64,000 nt of DNA, from assembly GCA_900208305.1 (NCBI GenBank), contig OAPG01000009.1, positions 496,001 through 560,000 of the forward strand. Direction: 5' to 3'. The translations under genes were made by a program, and so were the position numbers. Numbering within the stretch: position 1 is the stretch's first letter; each line of letters opens with the position of its first letter. The stretch comes from Melanopsichium pennsylvanicum. Lineage: Eukaryota > Basidiomycota > Ustilaginomycetes > Ustilaginales. This document shows, one piece after another, positions 30,021 through 38,338 of this stretch. The notes under the pieces are model-generated. The model did not search any database, was not told where the DNA came from, and worked only from the letters and a program-made list of their open reading frames with translations.

Positions 30021-33000
30021 TGGCATGCATCGCTCTAAGACCGCCTTCGCCATCACCTTGTATATGTCAAGATTGTTCATTATGTTTCTCTGCAGCTTCC
30101 GGTGCCTCAGTACTCGAGCTAGCAGGTACGGTCAACCACCATCCTGCTAGCATTCTTGCCGACACCGGCGCTGCATTGTCTATAGTTTCAGCTCCGTTTG
30201 TTCGCAAGTACTCAATAACCACAAAACCCATAAAAAACAGAACCGTACACGGAGTGACCGGACATTCCCTCACGATCACGAGCGCTGCTGACGTCGACGT
30301 AGTCATAGGAGGACAACACCTAGGGATGCTCAAGGTCGCCGTCGCTGACGCCAGCAACTACGATTTCATCCTGGGGTACGATGAACTACGACGCCTACAG
30401 CCAAGGGTCCATTGGGATACTGGACAGCTCGATTTTGGAAAACCCAACGAGATCCGGTCAGACGCGGTCGTTCAAGGGATTTCACCGAAATCCGCCGAGA
30501 CCGGCCGATCTGCCGAAACTCGAGCAAACTTAGTAGTACATGGCTACAAGTTCGTCGACGCCAACGAGCTTGTTCAGGCGGCACTACGGGATGGCCCCAT
30601 AGGGGTCATACTAATCAGCGCTCCTCCGACGTCGCTCCCGTCGTTTGGCTTTGTCCCCACGGGAGGCGACAAAGGCATAGAGATGGAAACGACACTAGAA
30701 GAGCCTCCCACTGCCGTCGAAATCCCAGCCCCGTACTACCCCCTCAAGGATGTATTCGACGAGGTCGAAGCGGACAAGCTTCCCCCTCACACAAAGCACG
30801 ACTTGCACATTGAGCTACTACCCAGTTCGACGCCACCTCAAGGTCCGCTATATCTCAAGGGACCTAAGGAGATGGCCGAGCTGAGGAAGTACCTCGAAGA
30901 GAATCTTGAGAAGGGATTCATTCGGCCCTCAAAGAGCCCGGCGCGATCCCCCGTCCTCTTCGTGCCTAAGAAGGACGGCGGCCTGCGACTCTGCGTAGAC
31001 TACCGCGGTCTCAACGAGGTCACAGTTAAGAACCGAGCACCACTGCCCTTAATCGAGGAGCAGCTGTTCCTCCTACGAAAAGCGAAGATCTATACCAAGC
31101 TGGACCTAAAGGCAGCTTACAACTTGGTTAGGATCGCCGACGGGGACGAATGGAAAACCGCGTTTGGTACTCAACTCGGACTGTATGAGTATCTGGTCAT
31201 GCCATTCGGATTGGCAAATGCGCCCGCGCACTTCCAATCGCTCATCAACACCATCTACCGCGACATCATTGGCGTATACGTGGTAGTATACCTTGACGAC
31301 TTCCTGATCTTCAGCGACAACGAGAAGGAACACATCGAGCACGTCAGGACGGTGCTCAGTAGGCTCAAGGTATGGCGGTTATTCGCCAAACTCTCAAAGT
31401 GCGTGTTCCATACCGATACTGTTGAGTTCCTCGGCTACATCATCAAGCCGTCAGGTATTGAGATGGACCCCGACAAGATCAGGACTATCAAGGAATGGCC
31501 GATGCCGGAGTCTATACACGACATCCAACGCTTCCTCGGGTTCGCCAACTTCTATCGCAGATTCATCTCTCACTTTGCACGTATAGCGAGACCGCTCACT
31601 TCCCTCGTTAAGCCCACAGAGCGATTCAAGAAGTTCGACCTCCCTGACGACGCTCGCGCTGCTTTCCACAAGCTGGTGGAAATGTTCACCACCGCTGGGG
31701 TTCTCAAACACTTCGACTACCATCGTCCTACCCGGTTGGAAACGGACGCAAGCAACTTCGCTCTCGCTGGAGTACTCAAACAAGAGCACGACGGACGATG
31801 GCACCCAATAGCATTCTACTCGCGCAAGATGGCATCGGCGGAGAAGAACTACGAGATCCATGACAAGGAACTCCTCGCTGTTGTCGTCTGTCTCAACCAC
31901 TGGCGGCACATGCTTGCAGGACTACCTAGTCAGCTCATTATTCTCACTGATCACGAGGCGCTCAAATACTTCAAGTCTCAGCGGAAGATCACAGGTCGGC
32001 AGGCTCGATGGTCAGTGTTACTTGCTGACTTCGACTTCGTACTCCAATACAGACCGGGAGATAAAGCGGGAGAGCCAGATGCGTTGACACGACGAAGTGA
32101 TATGCAGCCGACCGCAGAAGAAGACCTACACAACGTCCGACAGCTGTTACCGGCACGAGTATTTGCCGGGGATTTCGAAAACCGCCGAGTGGACCCAACT
32201 CGGCGGATTTCACCAAAATTCGCCAAGAAAGAGCTACTCGCCGAATCTCAAATAAATATGCTAAAACCAACGATGTCCGATATCGCGGAGGGAGGGCTGG
32301 TCCAACTCGTAAAGACTTTCCAGCCGCTCGATGCCGAGCTCGCAGAGCTTCATCAGAAGCAACCTTTCGAAGTTAGACATGGCCTGTGGTATCGCGACGG
32401 TCGGCTAGTGGTGCCGCGAGTCACATTACCAGGTAAGAAAGGTCAACGCAACACTCGGAGTGCCGCCAAAGCAAAGGATCGCTCGCTCTCGGTGGAGCAC
32501 CTGAGATACATGGTAATGTCCCAATGCCACGACGGCGCTACCGCTGGCCATGCAGGTCGAGACGCCACCCTCGAGCTCGCAAGGCAGCATTATTGGTGGC
32601 CAAATATGGCGGCATGGGTTGCTGACTATGTAGCAAGCTGCCCAGTGTGCGCTCGATATAAAGCACCGCGACACCGACCATATGGCCTTTTGCAGCCGCT
32701 GTCGACGCCGTCAAGACCCTGGAATTCCATCTCGATGGATTTCATTGAAGGGTTACCTAAATCGGAGGGGTATGACTCGATCTTCGTAGTGGTCGACCGG
32801 TTGACCAAATATGCCATCTTAACCCCGACGTACAAGACAATAACGTCGGAGCAGACGGCAAAGATGCTCAAAGACCAAGTTATGTCCCGTTTCGGGGTAC
32901 CGGAGCACATTGTCTCAGACCGCGGCCGACAATTCGTCTCGGCGGCATGGAAAGAGTTCACCGACAAGCTGGTCATCCACCACTCGCTCAGCACAGCCTA

Positions 33001-33781
33001 CCACCCACAGACGGACGGGCAAACGGAGCGAGTCAATCAAGTTGTCGAGCAGTACCTCCGTATGTACTGCAACTACGAGCAGGACAACTGGGTAACCTGG
33101 CTGCCGATGGCCGAGTTCGTTTACAACAACACGGTCCACAGCAGCATAGGAGTCTCGCCTTTCTTTGCCTGCTACGGGTGGAATCCAAAGTCACACCCCA
33201 ATCTCCCAGAACAAGTCGGTGTGCTCGACCCCAAGAGAAAAGAGTTTGCCACCCGAAGAAAAGAATTTACGGAGTATCTACAGGAGCAAATCAGGTACGC
33301 TCAAAGCCGAACCGTTGAGCAATATAACCGCAAACGTAAGGACATCGAGTTCAAAGTTGGAGACATGGTCTACGTCAACCGAAAGAACTGGAAGACAGCT
33401 CGACCCAGTCCCAAACTCGACACAAGGTTAGCAGGCCCGTTCCCCATCCTCAAACGAATCGGCAGAAGAGCATACCGGCTCCAACTCCCAGCAAGTTTGC
33501 GCGTACACGACGTTTTCCATGTCTTGATGCTCGAGCCTCAAAGGGCGAGCTCACTCCCACAGCGCTCCACACTCGAAATCACGCCGCCCCTACCGGACGA
33601 CACTCTAGAATTCGAGGTAGAGGCTATCGTGGGAAAGCGAACACAAGGTAGGCAAGTGCAGTACAAAGTCCAATGGAGGGGCTACCCCGAGGAGGCAGCC
33701 TTGTGGGAACCGACAGACTGTCTCAACTGCCCAGACCTCATCCGGGAGTATGAGGAATCGGCGGGGGGACGGAGACACTAA
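30017..33781 (+). CDS. pol: Chromovirus Pol polyprotein
   Basis: 1254 aa from an ATG that overlaps the gag stop as ATGA (30017-30020), in the -1 frame. Domains in order: aspartic protease with ADTGAALS (D49); reverse transcriptase about 290-470 with the YLDD active site (Y425-D428); RNase H from about 570 (RLETDASNFAL, with the catalytic Asp; DKELLAVV); integrase with the HHCC zinc domain from H838 to the CPVC pair near 875 and the DDE core beginning at SMDFIEG, near 907; C-terminal chromodomain about 1197-1250 (YKVQWRGYPEEAALWEP). The frame is uninterrupted. The chromodomain is expected to steer integration to modified chromatin. Two linkers, near 145-170 and 715-740, encode palindromic modules also found in the LTR. 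Translation of pol may use termination-reinitiation at ATGA. Confidence 0.97.
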   Translation: MMACIALRPPSPSPCICQDCSLCFSAASGASVLELAGTVNHHPASILADTGAALSIVSAPFVRKYSITTKPIKNRTVHGVTGHSLTITSAADVDVVIGGQHLGMLKVAVADASNYDFILGYDELRRLQPRVHWDTGQLDFGKPNEIRSDAVVQGISPKSAETGRSAETRANLVVHGYKFVDANELVQAALRDGPIGVILISAPPTSLPSFGFVPTGGDKGIEMETTLEEPPTAVEIPAPYYPLKDVFDEVEADKLPPHTKHDLHIELLPSSTPPQGPLYLKGPKEMAELRKYLEENLEKGFIRPSKSPARSPVLFVPKKDGGLRLCVDYRGLNEVTVKNRAPLPLIEEQLFLLRKAKIYTKLDLKAAYNLVRIADGDEWKTAFGTQLGLYEYLVMPFGLANAPAHFQSLINTIYRDIIGVYVVVYLDDFLIFSDNEKEHIEHVRTVLSRLKVWRLFAKLSKCVFHTDTVEFLGYIIKPSGIEMDPDKIRTIKEWPMPESIHDIQRFLGFANFYRRFISHFARIARPLTSLVKPTERFKKFDLPDDARAAFHKLVEMFTTAGVLKHFDYHRPTRLETDASNFALAGVLKQEHDGRWHPIAFYSRKMASAEKNYEIHDKELLAVVVCLNHWRHMLAGLPSQLIILTDHEALKYFKSQRKITGRQARWSVLLADFDFVLQYRPGDKAGEPDALTRRSDMQPTAEEDLHNVRQLLPARVFAGDFENRRVDPTRRISPKFAKKELLAESQINMLKPTMSDIAEGGLVQLVKTFQPLDAELAELHQKQPFEVRHGLWYRDGRLVVPRVTLPGKKGQRNTRSAAKAKDRSLSVEHLRYMVMSQCHDGATAGHAGRDATLELARQHYWWPNMAAWVADYVASCPVCARYKAPRHRPYGLLQPLSTPSRPWNSISMDFIEGLPKSEGYDSIFVVVDRLTKYAILTPTYKTITSEQTAKMLKDQVMSRFGVPEHIVSDRGRQFVSAAWKEFTDKLVIHHSLSTAYHPQTDGQTERVNQVVEQYLRMYCNYEQDNWVTWLPMAEFVYNNTVHSSIGVSPFFACYGWNPKSHPNLPEQVGVLDPKRKEFATRRKEFTEYLQEQIRYAQSRTVEQYNRKRKDIEFKVGDMVYVNRKNWKTARPSPKLDTRLAGPFPILKRIGRRAYRLQLPASLRVHDVFHVLMLEPQRASSLPQRSTLEITPPLPDDTLEFEVEAIVGKRTQGRQVQYKVQWRGYPEEAALWEPTDCLNCPDLIREYEESAGGRRH

Positions 33782-34219
33782 GCCGAAGAGGAGCTTGCAA
33801 GCCGCGATGCATGCCATCACAGGAGAGTAAGATGGTGAGAAGCTCGACAAGGACGAAGCTCAACAAGGACGATGTCGAGCGGCGAAGGTAGAAGGTTGCA
33901 GGAATCGAGATCCGGACAATGACCCCGACTCAGGGAATTTCCACGAAATCCGCCAAGTACTGCAGAATTCAACGGATCTCAGAGAAAAAATTAAAAAAAG
34001 AATTGCGGGGTAACGAGAACCTAAAAGTCACGAAATTCGCCGAGGAATGCATGATCCAAAGGATCTCAGGCCTTAATGGGCGACGCGAGTTGACAAGTAT
34101 ATTTCTCAGAGTCGTCGCACCTGTTGCACACCGGAAGTCACACAATCAAGCTCACACTAGGTTCAATGGGTAACGAAGCACTGCCATTGCAACAAGTCGA
34201 CACAGCCAGCGGGCACGGA

Positions 34220-35377
34220 CTACTCCGCCGACTCGGGGGCTGACGAAGGCCCAGGCACCGAAGAAGGCTCGAGAGCCTCGAATGGCGAGCGCATAGACCG
34301 CCCTCGCCGCTGACGATCGAAGTACTCCTCGATCATCGTCAGCACCGGGACTCGCCGACTACGAGGCGAGGCAGACCAAATGATGCGCATTGCATGCGCC
34401 CAGTGGGGGTCCGCCACACCATCCGAGTCACGGTCGATCCCACGTACCTCCCCCAATCCTCGACCTCCCGCTCTAGTGACGTGAGCTCGCTCGACGCCAC
34501 GCTCGCCTCGATGCAGATGGCGAGGGGGAGCATCGCCAGCGTATACCGTCGTTGGCAACGCCCTCACAGTACGCACGCATTTCTTGTGGCCGCCAAGGTG
34601 GCAGTGCACACAAGCGCGCAGAGTCCTGCCCTTGCCACCGGCAGAAAGTACGTCAGCGAAAGCCGACGCAAAACAACTGGGACAAAAAAGGGGAGAACCG
34701 CGGTCAGCAATGCGTATCGAACGGACACGAGTATCGAACGGAGAAGGGAGCAGTAGTACTTACAGTATACCAAGCTTCGCGCATCGGGCGCATTGCCAGC
34801 TCGGCCAAGGCATGCAGCCCTCGGTCAGTCGAAGGAGGACCAGACGATGCAGCCGACCGGCCGTCACGGAACCCTCCGATACCTCCCAAGTAGGGGGCCA
34901 GGCCCCGCACGCCACGAATACCAGCAACACCGGAGCGATAAAAGACTCCGCCCACAGCGCGATCTCGAGGTGGTTAGGCACACGAGGCCCAACGAGCAGA
35001 GCGACAGGGTCCTCCCCGGCCTCGCTAACCCTCCCCACAACTGACTCCTCCACCTCCATTGCCTCCAGCCGCTCCTCCTCCTCCCCCGTAGCATCGTTCC
35101 CCAGGAACAACGGTTCTAGTGGTCGCGGCGTCGACCGCAACGCAACGAGCTGCTCGGCAGCGACAATTTCGAGAGGCTGCTCGCCGGCAGCAGAGGACGA
35201 CGTAGCTGTGGCCTCGAGGCCGACAGCCGAAGGGGTTGCCACTGCCCGAGCGGCAGGGTTTCGTTCACGAAGCCTGGCGCTACGGCGCACAGGCTCTTCT
35301 GCCCGGAGGGCAGGCATTTGTGTCGACGCTGGTTGCAATGACGCAGCGGAAGGGGTAGTGTTTGAGGTGCTCGACAT
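34220..35377 (-). CDS. Antisense spliced gene inside the retrotransposon, Zn2Cys6-like protein
   Basis: Exon 1 runs from 35377 down to 34764 and exon 2 from 34676 to 34220, joined across an 87-nt intron (34763-34677) with GTAAGT, a CTGAC branch site, a pyrimidine tract and CAG. The product is 356 aa. The start ATG has A at -3, and a TATTTAA box lies about 60 nt upstream. The N-terminus carries RRSARLRER. Six cysteines are spaced C196-x2-C199-x6-C206-x20-C227-x2-C230-x7-C238, close to a Zn2Cys6 cluster but with a long loop; the intron falls just before C206. Without splicing, the frame stops at once. The C-terminal third is Arg-rich, then acidic. It converges with pol. I know of no assigned function; a DNA-binding or regulatory role is inference. 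Confidence 0.72.
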
Positions 35378-35437
35378 TTTGAAGGTTTGGGGAACGATGT
35401 TGGTGGAAGAACAAGTTGGGGAAACACCCGCCGACCC

Positions 35438-35444
35438 TATTTAA
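35438..35444 (-). promoter_or_regulatory. TATA-like box for the antisense gene
   Basis: TATTTAA (read TTAAATA on the minus strand) lies about 61-67 nt before the antisense ATG and between it and the 3' LTR. Its placement suits a promoter of its own inside the element rather than one in the LTR. Inferred from position only. Confidence 0.4.
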
Positions 35445-35466
35445 GCCTCAACGGAGCTCGGCTCTC

Positions 35467-35476
35467 AAAGGGGGGG
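35467..35476 (+). other. Polypurine tract
   Basis: AAAGGGGGGG followed by TAG directly precedes the 3' LTR, the usual position for priming plus-strand DNA synthesis in LTR elements. Confidence 0.85.
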
Positions 35477-35479
35477 TAG

Positions 35480-36492
35480 TGTCACGGGAGTGGGTCCCAA
35501 GGAAGAGGTCTGCGCAGACCAGAGATGTTGAATCGGCTGAGATCCGGTGGGAGAGCATGTCTCGACGGATCTCAGGGAGATCTGGTGGATAATGGTGGGC
35601 TCATGGGATTTAAGGTTAGCGCAGGACCGAGAAGTTGAATCGGACGAAATCCGGTGAGAGAGCAGGTCTCAACGGATCTCACGGAAATTCGGCGAGTGGC
35701 AGTGACTCGCCGGATATCGAAGGTATCGATGGCAAGGGGAGCATCTGCGATGGCGGCGACCAACGCCACGCCGGAACGACACGTGGGCCAATCGACGCCC
35801 AGGGGGCAACGGAGAGGGAGCACGCGGGCGTGCTCGGAAGCACCCTGCCAAAGGACTAGGGGGCAGTCTTATCGTGCGGGGGTCCAAGCTCGACGCACGC
35901 AGGTCGTACAGTACCGATGGACCTTGCACACGATACATATATATATAAATACTCTGTTCCCCGCTATCGGATGAGCGGAGGCTCATCCACTCTATCTTAT
36001 ATCTCAGTCACACATAGTTATCAGTACGTCGTACTTACCATACTCTTCACACGTCGCACATCGCAATACCATTTATTGCGATCCATATAGTCTGTGTCCC
36101 CGTCGGTGAACGGAGAACAACGTATAGACGTCGTCGACACCACAATCGACGCTGTAGCACCTCCACTACAGGCGGAACCTCAACCGCGGGCCTGGCACCA
36201 CAACCAGTCCCTCATAACTCCACCGACAACGACGGCTGAGGTCTAACCCAGCCATCAGCAGTATCCCGTCGACGTCGTGACACTCGCGTCGACCAAATAC
36301 CCCGTCCGAGCTTGCCGCGTTACCTCTGTACGGAGTGTCACCAGCGGTCAGCCGATATCCGTCGAGAGATCGCCACTCGCGGGATTCTCTTCGATATCCG
36401 TTGAGGCCAAGCTTAACCGCCGGAACTCACTGAAATCCGGCGAGTCGCGCTTTCTCACGGGAATTCGGATCTCTGGCACGCGACCGCTGACA
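35480..36492 (+). repeat. 3' LTR of the chromovirus
   Basis: 1013 bp. Compared base by base with the 5' LTR it shows seven substitutions, all transitions, five of them at CpG sites, plus a 2-nt length change in the TA tract. It is followed by CTCCA, the target duplication. Confidence 0.97.
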
Positions 36493-36683
36493 CTCCATTG
36501 GTTCTCATGCCAAGTTACAATAGAACTGCCAGTTTCATTATATCTCAATCTGGTACTCAGATTTGGCACACCAGTCCCTGACGGCAGGCTACTGTGCAAT
36601 GAGCACCCAGGTTGAAATCACCATGTCTGGAGGCAACACAACATGTGACACCTATTGCTTTCCGCTGATTTCTAGCTGCTAGT
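36493..36683 (+). repeat. Right half of the duplicated locus
   Basis: Continues 27325-27598 on the other side of the element and matches 37962-38152 (counting the CTCCA target bases in both). It ends at TAGCTGCTAGT, where the next LTR begins. Confidence 0.85.
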
Positions 36684-37692
36684 TGTCACGGGAGTGGGTC
36701 CCAAGGAAGAGGTCTGCGCAGACCAGAGATGTTGAATCGGCTGAGATCCGGTGGGAGAGCATGTCTCGACGGATCTCAGGGAGATCTGGTGGATATTGGT
36801 GGGCTCATGGGATTTAAGGTTAGCGCAGAACCGAGAAGTTGAATCGGACAAAAACCGGTGAGAGAGCAGGTCTCAACGGATCTCACGGAAATTTGGCAAG
36901 TGGCAGTGACTCGCCGGATATCGAAGGTATCGATGGCAAGGGGAGCATCTGCAACGGCGGCGACCAACGCCAGCCGGAACGACATGTGGGCCGACCGACG
37001 CCCAGGGGGCAATGGAGAGAGAGCACGCGGGCGTGCTTGGAAGCACCCTGCCAAAGGACTAGGGGCAGTCTTATCGTGCGGGGGTCCAAGCTCGACGCAC
37101 GCAGGTCGTACAGTACCGATGGACCTTGCACACGATACATATATATATATACTCTGTTCCCCGCTATCGGATGAGCGGAAGCTCATCCACTCTATCTTAT
37201 ATCTCAGTCACACATAGTTATCAGTACGTCGTACTTATCATACTCTTCACACGTTGCACATCGCAATACCATTTATTGCGATCCATATAGTCTGTGTCCC
37301 CGTCGGTGAACAGAGAACAACGTATAGACGTTGTCGACACCTCAATCGACGCTGTAGCACCTCAACTACAGGCGGAACCTCAACCGCGGGCCTGGCACCA
37401 CAACCAGTCCCTCATATCTCCACCGGCAACAACGGCTGAGGTCTAACCCAGCCACCAGCAGTATCCCGTTGACGTCGTGACACTCGCGTCGACCGAGTAC
37501 CCCGTCCGAGCTTGCCGCGTTACCTCTGTACGGAGTGTCACCAGCGGTCAGCCGATATCCGTCAAGAGATCGCCACTTGCGGGATTCTCTTCGATATCCG
37601 TTGAGGCCAAGCTTAACCGCCAGAACTCACTGAAATCCGGCGAGTCGCGCTTTCTCACGGGAATTTGGATCTCTGGCACGCAACCGCTGACA
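36684..37692 (+). repeat. LTR 1 copy without target duplication (recombinant)
   Basis: 1009 bp, TGTCACGGG...CGCTGACA. Flanking 5-mers differ (CTAGT before, CCCTG after). It sits exactly between two copies of the 460-bp locus, as expected if LTRs at the two edges of that locus recombined unequally. In sequence it belongs with the copy at 63044 (shared AGGGGCAGTC and GCCAGCCGGAACGACATG variants) rather than with the full-length element. Confidence 0.85.
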
Positions 37693-38152
37693 CCCTGCTT
37701 CACCTCAACTGTAGGCAGAACCTCAATCTCAACTGCAGCAACAGGACCTCAAGTGTAGCCATTGACAACAGCAACAACAGCTCCTGGGCTCTCAGAAGAA
37801 GTCTTGCCCTGTGAGCAACACTTGCATCAAGAACATTTGTGCAATTGAAGGTTGTACATTATCCAGACAGGCCGCATTACCTCTGAATGGAGTGTTCACA
37901 GTGACTAGTCACCTTGGTACCATTATATTGGATCTCAAATGAAACTGCATAAAAGCGCATGCTCCATTGGTTCTCATACCAAGTTACAATAGAACTGTCA
38001 GTTTCATCATATCTCAATCTGGTACTCAGATTTGGCACACCAGTCCCTGACAGCAGGCTACTGTGCAATGAGCACCCAGGTTGAAATCACCATGTCTGGA
38101 GGCAACACAACATGTGACACCTATTGCTTTCCACTGATTTCTAGCTGCTAGT
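37693..38152 (+). repeat. Duplicate of the insertion locus lacking the element (empty site)
   Basis: 460 bp matching 27325-27598 joined to 36498-36683, with a single CTCCA at the position where the other copy carries the 8.9-kb element. I count seven differences, all transitions. Like its partner it is CpG-poor and distantly LTR-derived. Confidence 0.88.
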
Positions 38153-38338
38153 GTTTGTTTGTTATAATATTTCAGCCATTGCAAGACTTTCCTCATACTC
38201 TTCACAGCATGTATGCTGCTCAGTAGAAAGGCCTTGAGGCTCTTTGTGGCACTCACATTTACAAGTGATGCCAAATGTAGCATCCAATGGCTCAAGACCT
38301 AATGCCTTTTGTGAGCAATGTGTTTAATCAAACAAACA
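38152..38338. mobile_element. Possible small inverted-repeat element
   Basis: TGTTTGTTTG at 38152-38161 and CAAACAAACA at 38329-38338 are perfect 10-bp inverted repeats bounding 187 bp of non-coding sequence, MITE-like in plan. A TA beside each end is the only hint of a target duplication, and the repeats are low in complexity, so chance is possible. Confidence 0.25.

Larger units (their letters stand above)
27599..36492 (+). mobile_element. Full-length Ty3/gypsy chromovirus retrotransposon
   Basis: 8894 bp bounded by two LTRs (1011 and 1013 bp, seven substitutions and one 2-nt indel between them, about 99.3% identical) and flanked by the target duplication CTCCA (27594-27598 and 36493-36497). 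Order: 5' LTR, primer-binding site, gag (one in-frame stop), pol with protease, reverse transcriptase, RNase H, integrase and chromodomain, then an antisense spliced gene, polypurine tract and 3' LTR. The domain order and terminal chromodomain place it in the chromovirus branch of Metaviridae. It is recently inserted. Pol appears intact, but the broken gag means it probably needs gag from another copy. It is the only full-length element in the window; four other LTRs of the family lie at 24876, 36684 and 63044 and in this element's own 3' end. Confidence 0.97.
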
